Shown: positions 19,325 to 27,909, counted from the first letter of the stretch. The stretch: DNA of 64,000 nucleotides from Vibrio sp. LaRot3 (GCF_027587025.1 NZ_JAPPTI010000003.1:62001-126000); one strand, 5' to 3'. Made by a program: numbers and translations. Notes: a model not told the origin generated them from the letters alone.

Positions 19325-19762
19325 TTAACCTTGCGGTTTCACCACTAAAACATTAATTGGTGAGCTTTGTACAACTTTACTCGCAACCGAACCGAGTACT
19401 GCCTTGTCAATTTTAGAGCGTTTGTGACTAGGCATGATAATTAAATCAATGCCAAGCTTGTCGGCATAACGCAAGATGGTTTTATATGGCTTGCCTTCAG
19501 CTATGTGTACTTTATGGATAACATCGTCAGGAATATGTTGCTTAGCAAAGGTCTTGAGTTGGTTCTCAACATCCTTTTTCATTTTTTGCGCAGCATCTTT
19601 TGGAAAGTAGCTGGCAACCATAGACATGTGAATACCGGGTAATACGTTAAGTAACTGGATCTCTGCATTGGATGTTTTGGCATGCCACACTGCAAGTTCC
19701 ACCGCACGATCAGAAAAACCTTTGTCGTTTAAATCCACTGGTACAAGAATTTGTTTATACAT
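19325..19762 (-). CDS. Universal stress protein, UspA family
   Basis: A 145-residue single-domain Usp. The N-terminal ILVPVDLND strand-loop (about 5-13) and the C-terminal ATP-loop region SHKRSKIDKAVLGSVASKVV, followed by PINVLVVKP, are family hallmarks. The usual first glycine of the G-2x-G-9x-G(S/T) ATP motif is not clear here (SHKRSK), so nucleotide binding is uncertain. It is 45 bases downstream of the TRAP permease on the same strand. A Usp gene next to a TRAP transporter recurs in marine bacteria; in the Halomonas TeaABC system the adjacent UspA (TeaD) modulates uptake, so a regulatory role is plausible but inferred. Confidence 0.88.
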   Translation of the reverse strand: MYKQILVPVDLNDKGFSDRAVELAVWHAKTSNAEIQLLNVLPGIHMSMVASYFPKDAAQKMKKDVENQLKTFAKQHIPDDVIHKVHIAEGKPYKTILRYADKLGIDLIIMPSHKRSKIDKAVLGSVASKVVQSSPINVLVVKPQG

Positions 19763-19780
19763 TTATTTATTTCTCGATTT

Positions 19781-19800
19781 GGCCCCGAGTTTACGGGGCC
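19781..19800 (-). terminator. GC-rich hairpin after the TRAP permease
   Basis: A perfect 7-bp stem GGCCCCG/CGGGGCC with a 6-base loop lies between the permease stop (19808) and the uspA start (19762). It lacks a T-run on the minus strand, so it may be an mRNA stabiliser or processing signal within the operon rather than a full terminator. Confidence 0.5.
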
Positions 19801-19807
19801 ATATTCA

Positions 19808-22387
19808 TTAGGCGGTGAGCTGCTCTCTACGTACACGACGTTTTTGGTTGGCGGCCATCGCTAACAATATAAGTAGACAAGGTAAGAATACCCACTCTTT
19901 CATTGGACGATCCGCATCTTGAACCACCCAATTAATCTGCCAGTCGAAATCAACGCCTGAAGCCTCCGCAGGGCTGTCAAACTCGACCATATCAACAATC
20001 ATTCTGCCTTCATTTTCCGTTAGCATGAGACCCATTGAGCTGATTCGATCTTCCGCACTGATGGCATCGTCATCAAATGGTAGGCGAACAGTTTTCTCAA
20101 TATAGTCACCTTCAAGGTTCTCACCGGAAACGCGTAACTCAATGGATTGACCTACATCGAGAGATTCGGTGATTTGAGCAATGTCGGTTCCCGGAGAAAG
20201 CACTTTGGCTGGGTAAACCATATCCCACCAGAAGCCTGGGCGGAAGAATGAGAAAGTCAGAACAAGAAGCAGCACGGTTTCCCACCACTTATTCTTCGTG
20301 AACCACCAACCTTGGGTGGCCGCCGAGAATATCAACATGGCTATGACCGAAGATATGATGGTGAGCATCAAGTGCCACCAACTGTCTATTCCCATCAATA
20401 ACAGTTGGGTATTAAAGATGAACATGAACGGCAGGATCGCGGTACGAATATCGTAGGTAAAGCCTTGGATACCGGTTCGAATTGGATCGGATTTCGCGAT
20501 TGCTGCGGCGGCAAATGCGGCTAAACCAACTGGTGGCGTATCATCGGCTAAGATACCGAAATAGAACACAAATAAGTGAACGGCAATCAGCGGGATGATA
20601 AGGCCATGCTGTGCACCTAAGGTGACAATAACAGGAGCCATTAGGGTTGAAACCACAATATAGTTTGCAGTCGTGGGTAGACCCATGCCCAAAATCAAAC
20701 TGATCACAGCGGTGAATAGCAGCATCAAGACAACGTTACCGCCTGAGATAAACTCGACGAACTCAGTCATTACAAGGCCGATACCCGTTAGGGTAACCAC
20801 ACCTACAACCGTACCAGCTGCTGCTGTAGCAACACCGATACCAATCATATTACGCGCACCTGAAACCAAGCTTTCTGCCAAATCGACAAAACCCGCTTTC
20901 GTTTGTTCCATGATGTCATTTTGCTTAGAAAGCAGTGCGATCAAAGGGCGTTGAGTGATCAAGATAAAGATCATGAATACTGTTGCCCAGAAAGCAGAGA
21001 GACCTGGCGAGAATCGTTCAACGGTCAAACACCAAACCAATACAACGATTGGCAATAGGAAATGCAGACCAGATTTCACAGTAGGGCCAGGATCTGGCAC
21101 TTCTGTTAGTTCAGCATCAATTTCAATTGCGCCTTCTTTTGCGTATTTCGCAGAAACGTTGAGTAGACCAATGTATGAGATCAATAGAGCGACAGCGACA
21201 ATTGGCGTAGCAGCTTCACCGAACACATCTTTTGTCCAACCCACACCGTAATAAACCGCAGCGCTGATCACACATAGACCTAAGATAGTGCCTGTGAACG
21301 AGAGCAAGCTTTGAATTACGGTTGGAGTGTGGCGACGAGGAAGACCTGTCATACCAGCTTTACACGCTTCTAAGTGCACGATGTAGATAAGAGCGATGTA
21401 TGAAATTAGTGCAGGAAGTAGCGCAGCTTTAATTACTTCTACATAAGAAATACCAACGTATTCCACCATCAAAAAGGCTGCTGCACCCATGATTGGTGGA
21501 GTCAGCTGACCATTAGTAGAAGCTGCAACTTCTACCGCGCCTGCTTTAGTGCCCGGGAAGCCAACTCGCTTCATTAATGGGATGGTAAAGGTACCAGTGG
21601 TCACTACGTTCGCAATCGAAGAACCGGAAACAAGTCCGGAAAGACCAGATGCCACAACGGCTGCTTTTGCAGGACCACCTTTCATGTGACCAAGTAGCGA
21701 GAAGGCTACTTTAATAAAGTAAGCACCAGCGCCAGCGCGCTCAAGCATTGCTCCAAACAGCACGAATAGGAAAACAAATGAGGTGGAAACACCCAAAGCC
21801 ACACCAAATACACCTTCGGTTGTTAGCCATAGGTGGGACATCGCTTTGTTTAAGCTTGCCCCTTTATGGGCAATTACGTCTGGCATGTGGGGGCCAGCAA
21901 AGGTGTACAGGAGGAATACTGCTGCAACCACCATTAGCGGTGGGCCTAACGCGCGGCGAGTCGCCTCTAAAAGCAGTAGCATACCCGTTACCGCAACCAC
22001 GATATCCATGGTGGTTGGTGCACCTGAGCGATCGGCTAGTTGAGTATAGAAAATATAGATATAGGCAGCAGAAAAACTGCCGGCTAAAGCCAAAATCCAA
22101 TCCAATGCGGGAATGCGATCACGAGGTGAATCCTTTAACGCCGGATAAGCAGTGAAGGCAAGAAAAACCGCGAAGGTTAGGTGTATTGAACGGGCTTCAG
22201 TGTCATTGAGTACGCCAAAATCAAAAATAAAAGGTAATGGAGAGGCATACCAAAGTTGGAAGAGAGACCAACATAATGGCACAAACCAGAGGATACGACC
22301 GGGAATCCCTGACGGCGATCGGGCTCCGGTATCTGATTGTGCTACCATTTCTTGCACATCTTGCGACGGTGAACTTGTCTGCGTCAT
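19808..22387 (-). CDS. TRAP transporter fused permease (4TM/12TM), TAXI type
   Basis: An 859-residue inner-membrane protein that fuses the small (DctQ-like) and large (DctM-like) TRAP subunits, typical of TAXI-type systems. The first part (about 30-150) has membrane helices preceding the large-subunit body. The DctM core includes SGLVSGSSIANVVTTGTFTIP (about 255-275), the substrate-pathway block GMGLPTTANYIVVSTLMAP (about 580) and ADDTPPVGLAAFAAAAIAKSDP (about 625). The C-terminus carries an extra mostly soluble region (about 735-845) ahead of a final helix, as in fused permeases with a DUF3394 domain. It pairs with the binding protein encoded just upstream. Uptake would be driven by an ion gradient; the substrate is not predictable from sequence. 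Confidence 0.93.
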   Translation of the reverse strand: MTQTSSPSQDVQEMVAQSDTGARSPSGIPGRILWFVPLCWSLFQLWYASPLPFIFDFGVLNDTEARSIHLTFAVFLAFTAYPALKDSPRDRIPALDWILALAGSFSAAYIYIFYTQLADRSGAPTTMDIVVAVTGMLLLLEATRRALGPPLMVVAAVFLLYTFAGPHMPDVIAHKGASLNKAMSHLWLTTEGVFGVALGVSTSFVFLFVLFGAMLERAGAGAYFIKVAFSLLGHMKGGPAKAAVVASGLSGLVSGSSIANVVTTGTFTIPLMKRVGFPGTKAGAVEVAASTNGQLTPPIMGAAAFLMVEYVGISYVEVIKAALLPALISYIALIYIVHLEACKAGMTGLPRRHTPTVIQSLLSFTGTILGLCVISAAVYYGVGWTKDVFGEAATPIVAVALLISYIGLLNVSAKYAKEGAIEIDAELTEVPDPGPTVKSGLHFLLPIVVLVWCLTVERFSPGLSAFWATVFMIFILITQRPLIALLSKQNDIMEQTKAGFVDLAESLVSGARNMIGIGVATAAAGTVVGVVTLTGIGLVMTEFVEFISGGNVVLMLLFTAVISLILGMGLPTTANYIVVSTLMAPVIVTLGAQHGLIIPLIAVHLFVFYFGILADDTPPVGLAAFAAAAIAKSDPIRTGIQGFTYDIRTAILPFMFIFNTQLLLMGIDSWWHLMLTIISSVIAMLIFSAATQGWWFTKNKWWETVLLLVLTFSFFRPGFWWDMVYPAKVLSPGTDIAQITESLDVGQSIELRVSGENLEGDYIEKTVRLPFDDDAISAEDRISSMGLMLTENEGRMIVDMVEFDSPAEASGVDFDWQINWVVQDADRPMKEWVFLPCLLILLAMAANQKRRVRREQLTA

Positions 22388-22568
22388 GTACTTTGTCCTT
22401 ATTATAAATGGTCCGTATTGTTGTTGTGTTTGAACCAGTGTTTTGCATCTTTCAGTTTAGTGAATAGCTGAGAAAATGCTTATTAGTTTGATGTAATAGG
22501 TATATAAGAGAGTCGATTTCAAGGAGTGAAATCTAAAAGATATTCAGCTGCGATTGAGCTGAATTAAA

Positions 22569-22591
22569 CAAGGAGGCGCTTGGCCTCCTTG
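22569..22591 (-). terminator. Hairpin after the TAXI binding-protein gene
   Basis: A perfect 9-bp stem CAAGGAGGC/GCCTCCTTG with a 5-base loop lies 13 bases after the TAXI gene stop, followed on the minus strand by TTTAATTC. It probably attenuates read-through into the permease, so that the binding protein is made in excess. That arrangement is common for transport operons and is inferred here. Confidence 0.65.
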
Positions 22592-22604
22592 CTAGAGCGA
22601 AAGA

Positions 22605-23573
22605 CTACTTAAGAAGACCAACTTCTTTGTAGTACTTCTCGGCACCTGGGTGTAGAGGGATTGAAAGACCTGCTTTCACCATGTCCTCTTTCTTCAGGTT
22701 TGCAAACGCTGGGTGTAGACGCTTGAACGTATCGAAGTTTTCGAATACTGCTTTTGCTACGTTGTAAGCAACTTCGTCTGAAACGTTTGTGGTTGTCACC
22801 ATTGTTGCAGCAACACCGAAGCTGTTTACGTCTTTTTCAGTACCACGGTACATGCCAGCAGGTACTGTGCTGAATGCGTAGTATGGGTTGTCAGATACGA
22901 TTTGATCGATCTTCTCGCCAGTCGCAGAGACTAGCTTAGCGTCACATGATGTAGTCGCTTCTTTGATTGAACCGTTTGGATGACCAACAACGTACACGAA
23001 TGCATCAATTTTGTTATCACAAAGTGCTTGTGAACGCTCAGAGCCTTTTAGCTCAGAAGCCAGTTTGAAGCTGTCGTTAGTCCAGCCCATTGCATCCATC
23101 ACAACGCTCATAGTTGCGCGATCACCAGAGCCTGGGTTACCGATGTTTACGCGCTTACCAGCTAAGTCAGCAACGTTTTCGATACCAGCGTCTGTACGAG
23201 CAATGATGTTGAAAGGTTCTGTGTGTAGAGAGAACATTGCACGTAGCTCTTTATACGGGCCTTGTTCAGCAAACTTACTTGTACCGTTGTAACCGTGGTA
23301 TTGCCAGTCAGACTGCACGATACCAAAATCCAGTTCGTTAGCACGGATAGTGTTCACGTTGTAAATCGAACCACCTGTCGATTCAACTGAACAACGAATG
23401 TTATGGTCTTTTCGGCCTTTGTTCACTAGCTTACAAATCGCACCACCTGTTGGGTAGTAAACACCTGTAACTGAACCAGTACCAATAGTGATGAACTCTT
23501 GTGCGTTCGCTGCACCAGCGCCCATAACGGCAGCAGCAATTGCGCCGACCTTAATAAGTTTGTTAAATGCCAT
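22605..23573 (-). CDS. TAXI family TRAP substrate-binding protein
   Basis: A 322-residue periplasmic binding protein. The signal peptide is clear (MAFNKLIKVGAIAAAVMGAGAANA, cleavage after about residue 24), and the mature protein starts QEFITIGTGSVTGVYYPTGG. The TGSVTGVYYPTGG segment is the signature of the TAXI branch of TRAP receptors. Cysteines in AICKLVNKG and IRCSVESTGG may form a disulfide. A GGAAGGGAAATTC purine-rich leader precedes the ATG. The following fused permease completes the transporter. The ligand is unknown; characterised TAXI receptors bind glutamate or related small carboxylates, so this is only a guide. Confidence 0.93.
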   Translation of the reverse strand: MAFNKLIKVGAIAAAVMGAGAANAQEFITIGTGSVTGVYYPTGGAICKLVNKGRKDHNIRCSVESTGGSIYNVNTIRANELDFGIVQSDWQYHGYNGTSKFAEQGPYKELRAMFSLHTEPFNIIARTDAGIENVADLAGKRVNIGNPGSGDRATMSVVMDAMGWTNDSFKLASELKGSERSQALCDNKIDAFVYVVGHPNGSIKEATTSCDAKLVSATGEKIDQIVSDNPYYAFSTVPAGMYRGTEKDVNSFGVAATMVTTTNVSDEVAYNVAKAVFENFDTFKRLHPAFANLKKEDMVKAGLSIPLHPGAEKYYKEVGLLK

Positions 23574-23844
23574 GAATTTCCCTTCCTTTATTCATTATTA
23601 ACCCCTCTGCAAGTGTAGTTGCTTTGGGAGTTTCCTATATTGGAAACGGCATCTTTTTCAATCCATTTGATGAAAAAGTGGCTGAATAATACCAAAAAAA
23701 CCACACATAATTACATGAATGTTAAACATTTTAGCAATATTAGCTATTTTGTTACCTAGAATTTTCTTCTGTACAACAAGATAAAATGCTGTTCTATCAA
23801 TGATTTATGCAGAAAGTATGAGGCGGGTTGAGTTTTGGTTAAGA

Positions 23845-23860
23845 TGTGACATAAATCACA
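23845..23860. promoter_or_regulatory. CRP-binding site (perfect consensus core)
   Basis: TGTGA-N6-TCACA is an exact match to the CRP half-sites, here TGTGACATAAATCACA. Its centre is about 280 bases upstream of the TAXI start codon and 54 bases past the argR stop. The likeliest target is the TAXI-TRAP-uspA operon; distance to a promoter is unknown because the start site was not identified. Confidence 0.65.
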
Positions 23861-23883
23861 CCATTAAAATGATGTGATTTATG
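23850..23883. repeat. 34-base inverted repeat overlapping the CRP site
   Basis: CATAAATCACA (23850-23860) and TGTGATTTATG (23873-23883) are exact 11-base inverted copies. After one mismatch the stem resumes with CAT/ATG around a TAAA loop. The right arm adds another TGTGA half-site. It could also fold at the 3' end of the argR message, but no T-run follows on the minus strand. Confidence 0.75.
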
Positions 23884-23906
23884 GAAATTGATGTGCAAGC
23901 AATGAC

Positions 23907-24377
23907 TTAGCCAGCGTACTCGAATAGGTCACAAACCGAATTGAACAACTGTTCAGTTGTGATGTTAAGAGTTGGAGTGATGAAGATGGTATCGTCGCCT
24001 GCGACCACTCCAAGGATGCCCTCAGATTTACCGAGAGAGTCAAGCAATCGTGCAATCAGCTGTGCCGCACCCGGGCCGGTGTGGATAACAACCAACGCAT
24101 TGTTGTGGTCAATATCAAGTACCAACTCACGCAGGGAGCTCGATACAGTAGGGACGCCCAGTTCAGCTGGTAGACAGTAAACCATCTCCATTTTTGCATT
24201 ACGTGTTCTCACTGCACCAAATTTGGTCAGCATGCGAGAGACTTTGGACTGATTAATGTTTTCAAAGCCTTCGTTTTTTAGCGCTTCAACAATATCGCCT
24301 TGAGAGCCAAATCGCTCTTCTTTGAGTAGGGACTTAAACGCGCGTACGAGGTTATCTTGTTTTTCTGAATGACGCAT
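23907..24377 (-). CDS. argR: Arginine repressor ArgR
   Basis: Hexameric arginine-dependent regulator that represses arginine biosynthesis genes and modulates catabolic ones. It is 156 residues, as in E. coli. The N-terminal winged helix (about 1-75) contains the recognition segment [20 protein letters not shown]. The C-terminal oligomerisation and arginine-binding domain has [15 protein letters not shown] (about 99-113) and the family motif GDDTIFITP (about 127-135). It is divergent from mdh, as in E. coli. Likely targets here include argF and argR itself, and possibly arcA, which is inferred. Confidence 0.97.
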   Translation of the reverse strand: MRHSEKQDNLVRAFKSLLKEERFGSQGDIVEALKNEGFENINQSKVSRMLTKFGAVRTRNAKMEMVYCLPAELGVPTVSSSLRELVLDIDHNNALVVIHTGPGAAQLIARLLDSLGKSEGILGVVAGDDTIFITPTLNITTEQLFNSVCDLFEYAG

Positions 24378-24739
24378 GGTTCTCTATTTTTCTCGTAGTC
24401 AAATCAAGTGAATAGTCTCGCATAGCTATGCACTTTCTGCCAGCCGTAGGGGCAAAATATGTCTAGAGCGTCACTGTAAATTTGGCATTAAATTTTGACA
24501 GTTTGGGGGGTTACCATTTTGACAGAATTCTTATTTAAACCCTTGTCAAAAAAGGGGAATAACGTGCTAATATCATTTGATTTTGTAGCACGTAAAACTC
24601 GAATTGCGCAACCTCGCAAAGCTGACGTTAAATAATTGTAATCATGGATGGGTTATTATAGCTTGAACTCGTAACGTGATTAAAATTTACCCTACTAAAA
24701 ACATTATATAAGTGAGATAAAATCTCAAGGAGAACTACG
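24378..24739. other. 362-base argR-mdh divergent regulatory region
   Basis: No gene is seen in this stretch, which carries both promoters. The perfect palindrome GCATAGCTATGC (24420-24431), 43 bases upstream of argR, and an adjacent TGAAT half-site (24409-24413) resemble a degenerate ARG box and suggest autorepression. TTGTCA (24543-24548) and TAATAT (24568-24573) could be a weak plus-strand promoter for mdh, but the 19-base spacer is long. An inverted repeat CGTGCTA/TAGCACG spans 24563-24592. The long leader to mdh (over 150 bases) may hold further control elements. Confidence 0.5.
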
Positions 24740-25672
24740 ATGAAAGTAGCTGTTATTGGTGCCGCTGGCGGCATCGGCCAAGCCCTAGCCCTACTACTTA
24801 AGAATCGCCTTCCTGCAGGCTCTGATCTAGCACTTTATGATATTGCGCCTGTGACTCCTGGCGTTGCCGCGGATCTTAGTCATATCCCAACGCCTGTCGC
24901 GATTAAAGGTTATGCTGGTGAAGACCCAACCCCTGCTCTAGAAGGTGCAGATGTGGTTTTGATTTCAGCAGGTGTTGCTCGTAAGCCTGGTATGGATCGC
25001 GCCGATCTGTTCAATGTGAATGCCGGTATCGTGAAATCTTTAGCAGAGAAAATCGCCGTAGTTTGTCCGAAAGCGTGTGTTGGTATCATTACCAACCCAG
25101 TGAATACCACAGTGCCTATCGCGGCAGAAGTTCTAAAAAAAGCAGGCGTTTATGACAAGCGTAAGCTTTTCGGTGTCACAACTCTAGATGTTATCCGTTC
25201 AGAAACATTTGTTGCTGAGCTTAAAGATAAAGATCCAGGTGATATTCGCGTACCAGTGATCGGTGGTCACTCTGGTGTGACAATTCTCCCTCTTCTTTCT
25301 CAAGTTGAAGGTGTTGAGTTCACTGATGAAGAAGTTGCTGCACTAACTAAGCGTATCCAAAATGCAGGTACTGAAGTTGTGGAAGCAAAAGCGGGTGGTG
25401 GTTCTGCAACGCTATCAATGGGTCAGGCGGCTTGTCGCTTCGGTTTGGCTCTAGTTAAAGCGCTTCAGGGTGAAGAAGGTGTTGTTGAGTGTGCTTACGT
25501 AGAAGGTGCCGGTGAGCATACTGAGTTCTTCGCACAACCAGTGAAACTCGGTAAAGAAGGTGTTGAAGAAGTACTTAGCTACGGTGCATTGAGTGATTTC
25601 GAGAAAGCAGCACTTGATGGCATGCTAGAGACTCTCAATGGCGATATCAAAACAGGTGTAGAGTTCGTGTAA
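24740..25672 (+). CDS. mdh: Malate dehydrogenase
   Basis: NAD-dependent malate to oxaloacetate conversion in the TCA cycle. At 310 residues it is close to the 312 of E. coli. The Rossmann motif GAAGGIGQ lies at 7-14. Substrate arginines are in [21 protein letters not shown], and the catalytic His is in [14 protein letters not shown] (about residue 177). A strong AAGGAG site lies 9 bases before the ATG. It is divergently oriented to argR and ends at a clear terminator, so it is monocistronic. Confidence 0.98.
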   Translation: MKVAVIGAAGGIGQALALLLKNRLPAGSDLALYDIAPVTPGVAADLSHIPTPVAIKGYAGEDPTPALEGADVVLISAGVARKPGMDRADLFNVNAGIVKSLAEKIAVVCPKACVGIITNPVNTTVPIAAEVLKKAGVYDKRKLFGVTTLDVIRSETFVAELKDKDPGDIRVPVIGGHSGVTILPLLSQVEGVEFTDEEVAALTKRIQNAGTEVVEAKAGGGSATLSMGQAACRFGLALVKALQGEEGVVECAYVEGAGEHTEFFAQPVKLGKEGVEEVLSYGALSDFEKAALDGMLETLNGDIKTGVEFV

Positions 25673-25695
25673 TCGAATCACATCGTTATGATTGC

Positions 25696-25723
25696 AAAGC
25701 CGGCTGATGAAGTCGGCTTTTTT
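25696..25723 (+). terminator. Rho-independent terminator after mdh
   Basis: The stem AAAGCCGGCT/AGTCGGCTTT (one G-T pair) with a 5-base loop GATGA runs into TTTTTT, 23 bases past the mdh stop. Confidence 0.9.
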
Positions 25724-25782
25724 GATCCTTTCAATACTGTAAGCGTAATTAATCACAAGACCATCGTATGTGGAAAGTGATT

Positions 25783-25974
25783 ATGGATATTGAAAATGTT
25801 CAAAAAGGAATGCTGATTGAAACCAAGTTTGGGGTAGGGAAAGTGCTCGTTATTGATCCTCAAACTGACTCATTGCTGATAGAGCAATTGGAGTCTCATC
25901 ATCAGTTAGCGGTTGATATGGATGACGTAATCAATCAAGAACAGTTACATTTTGGTTGTGATAAGTATTACTGA
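25783..25974 (+). CDS. Small conserved-looking hypothetical protein
   Basis: A 63-residue protein (MDIENVQKGMLIETKFGVGKV...). The start chosen has GGAAAG five bases upstream; an in-frame ATG 15 bases earlier gives 68 residues and has no good ribosome-binding site. The sequence looks like a small beta-barrel: alternating hydrophobic strands GMLIETKFGVGKVLVIDP and SLLIEQLES, then an acidic helix VDMDDVINQEQL. I do not recognise the family. It sits alone between the mdh and ispB terminators and is therefore probably transcribed by its own promoter. Codon use is ordinary, supporting a real gene. Confidence 0.65.
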   Translation: MDIENVQKGMLIETKFGVGKVLVIDPQTDSLLIEQLESHHQLAVDMDDVINQEQLHFGCDKYY

Positions 25975-25991
25975 GTATAGATAGAGACAAA

Positions 25992-26016
25992 AAAGGCAAG
26001 CGTCATGCTTGCCTTT
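25992..26016. terminator. Bidirectional terminator between small ORF and ispB
   Basis: A perfect 10-bp stem AAAGGCAAGC/GCTTGCCTTT with a 5-base loop, A-rich on the left and T-rich on the right, lies between convergent genes. Confidence 0.92.
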
Positions 26017-26049
26017 CTCTTTATATATAGACGTAACTATATATCAGGG

Positions 26050-27021
26050 CTATTTGCTGCGATTGACAGCAAGGTGCGCAATTGTCACAAGCGCTTGCTT
26101 ATATTCTGACTCAGGTAGAATAGCCAGCTCTGCAATCGCCTTGTCCGCTTCTTCATCCGCTTTCTTACGGGTGTATTCTAAAGATCCTGTTTGATCCATT
26201 GCCGCGAGAATATCATCCAAACGATCCATGCCGTTGGCTTTTTCGATCGCTTCGCGGATCATTGCGGTTTGTTCTGCATTGCCATGCTGCATTGCGTAAA
26301 GCAGAGGTAGAGTAGGTTTGCCCTCTGCAAGGTCGTCACCCACGTTTTTGCCCATCTCTTTACCATCAGCAGTGTAGTCCATTACATCGTCGATAAGTTG
26401 GAAAGCAGTACCAAGGTACTTACCGTAGTTCTGCAATGCGGTTTCTACTTCTTCTGGGGCATCATTCAAGATGGCACCAATTTGCGCAGCTGCCTCAAAC
26501 AAACGCGCGGTTTTTGAGTAGATAACCTGCATGTAGCTTTCTTCGGTAGTATCTGGATCGTTACAGTTCATTAACTGCTGAACTTCACCTTCGGCAATCA
26601 CGTTCACCGCATCGCTCATCAGTTTAAGTACTTTCATTGAGCCAAGTTCAGTCATCATTTGAAATGAACGGGTGTAGATGAAGTCGCCGACTAATACGCT
26701 CGCAGCATTACCAAACGCTGCGTTAGCGGTCGCTTTACCGCGGCGCATGTCTGACTCATCGACGACATCGTCGTGCAACAGAGTTGCTGTGTGAATGAAC
26801 TCAATAAATGCCGCAGCAGTCGTATGAGCCTCTCCTTTATATCCAAGAGCACGAGCAGACAAGACTGCAAGTAGTGGGCGTAGGCGCTTGCCACCACCAC
26901 TGACAATATAGAAGCCTAATTGATTAATTAGTGATACGTCAGAGTTGAGCTGGGCTTGAATTGTTTCGTTCACTTTTGCCATGTCAGTGGCAGTAAGCGT
27001 TTGGATAGCTTTAAAATCCAT
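26050..27021 (-). CDS. ispB: Octaprenyl diphosphate synthase
   Basis: Trans-polyprenyl synthase making the C40 side chain of ubiquinone and menaquinone from farnesyl diphosphate and IPP. The chosen start (MDFKAIQTLTATDMAKVN) gives 323 residues, the length of E. coli IspB. The two Asp-rich metal motifs are LLHDDVVDESDMRRG (about 81-95) and FQLIDDVMDYTAD (about 208-220). An upstream extension of 22 residues was rejected for lack of family resemblance. It is divergent from rplU, the same ispB-rplU-rpmA arrangement as in E. coli. Confidence 0.96.
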   Translation of the reverse strand: MDFKAIQTLTATDMAKVNETIQAQLNSDVSLINQLGFYIVSGGGKRLRPLLAVLSARALGYKGEAHTTAAAFIEFIHTATLLHDDVVDESDMRRGKATANAAFGNAASVLVGDFIYTRSFQMMTELGSMKVLKLMSDAVNVIAEGEVQQLMNCNDPDTTEESYMQVIYSKTARLFEAAAQIGAILNDAPEEVETALQNYGKYLGTAFQLIDDVMDYTADGKEMGKNVGDDLAEGKPTLPLLYAMQHGNAEQTAMIREAIEKANGMDRLDDILAAMDQTGSLEYTRKKADEEADKAIAELAILPESEYKQALVTIAHLAVNRSK

Positions 27022-27140
27022 TGTAATTCCGGCTGAGGTTAGAACCTGTCTGGTCTTTCGATCTACTTTTAAAGATGAATAATACACTAAAAAACGTTGC
27101 TAAATACATGCTTTAAGGGCATGATCTCGGCACTTTTAAT

Positions 27141-27167
27141 TGGCGATTACCTTTTCGCCATTTTTTT
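27141..27167 (+). terminator. Terminator-like hairpin upstream of the rplU promoter
   Basis: TGGCGA/TCGCCA with an 8-base loop is followed by seven T on the plus strand, just before the rplU promoter. No plus-strand gene lies immediately upstream, so it would end antisense transcripts crossing ispB or insulate rplU. Confidence 0.5.
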
Positions 27168-27178
27168 CAAAATATGGC

Positions 27179-27207
27179 TTGTCATAGGGACATCTCTTCT
27201 GTAGAAT
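27179..27207 (+). promoter_or_regulatory. Sigma-70 promoter of rplU-rpmA
   Basis: TTGTCA and TAGAAT are separated by exactly 17 bases, each one mismatch from consensus. The expected start near 27214 gives a 5' leader of roughly 78 bases before rplU. Confidence 0.75.
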
Positions 27208-27291
27208 CTGCGCCCTATTGATGATTAGTTTAGCGCACACCCAAGATGCAATACATACGCATATGGCTGTGCGGAAAAAGCGGAGTAAGAT

Positions 27292-27603
27292 ATGTACGCT
27301 GTTTTCCAATCTGGTGGTAAACAACACCGTGTAAGCGAAGGTCAAACCCTTCGTTTAGAGAAATTAGACGTTGAAACGGGCGCAACTGTAGAATTTGATA
27401 AAGTTCTTCTTGTTGCAAACGGCGAAGACATTAAAGTTGGCGCTCCTCTAGTAGAGGGCGGCAAGGTAGTTGCTGAAGTAGTACAACACGGTCGTGGCGA
27501 TAAAGTTAAAATCGTTAAGTTCCGTCGTCGTAAGCACTCACGTAAGCAACAAGGTCACCGTCAGTGGTTCACAGAAGTGAAAATCACTGGTATCAACGCT
27601 TAA
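27292..27603 (+). CDS. rplU: 50S ribosomal protein L21
   Basis: Large-subunit ribosomal protein that binds 23S rRNA. It has 103 residues, the same as E. coli L21. The conserved start [14 protein letters not shown] and the basic C-terminal [16 protein letters not shown] are diagnostic. Strong codon bias fits high expression. It begins the rplU-rpmA operon, with 20 bases to rpmA. Confidence 0.99.
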
Positions 27604-27623
27604 TTGATTAGGAGAGTTTAACA

Positions 27624-27884
27624 ATGGCACACAAAAAAGCTGGTGGTTCTACTCGTAACGGCCGCGATTCAGAAAGCAAACGCCTAGGTGTTAAGCGTTT
27701 CGGTGGTGAATCTGTTCTTGCAGGTAACATCATCGTTCGTCAACGTGGTACTAAGTTCCACGCTGGTAACAACGTTGGCCTAGGTAAAGACCACACTCTA
27801 TTCGCTCTAACTGACGGTAAAGTTAAGTTTGAAGTGAAAGGTCCTAAGAACCGTAAATTTGTAAGCATCGAATCTGCTGAATAA
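27624..27884 (+). CDS. rpmA: 50S ribosomal protein L27
   Basis: L27 reaches into the peptidyl-transferase centre with its flexible N-terminus ([20 protein letters not shown]), which is intact here. Length 86 residues (85 in E. coli). AGGAGAG eight bases upstream is the ribosome-binding site. It is followed by a terminator, after which obgE has its own upstream region. Confidence 0.99.
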   Translation: MAHKKAGGSTRNGRDSESKRLGVKRFGGESVLAGNIIVRQRGTKFHAGNNVGLGKDHTLFALTDGKVKFEVKGPKNRKFVSIESAE

Positions 27885-27909
27885 TTTCGTTTCTACCTGA
27901 ATATCAAAG

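Larger units (their letters stand above)
23574..23906. other. 333-base region between the TAXI gene and argR
   Basis: No coding frame is supported. The TAXI-proximal two thirds are AT-rich and must hold the promoter of that operon. The argR-proximal end contains a CRP-consensus site and a long inverted repeat, described separately. Both neighbouring genes are on the minus strand, so this is the upstream region of the TRAP operon and the 3' region of argR. Confidence 0.6.

Noticed and set aside
20673..22433. Several plus-strand open frames across the TRAP permease gene
   Set aside because: They are antisense shadows of a strongly biased coding sequence, with low-complexity translations.
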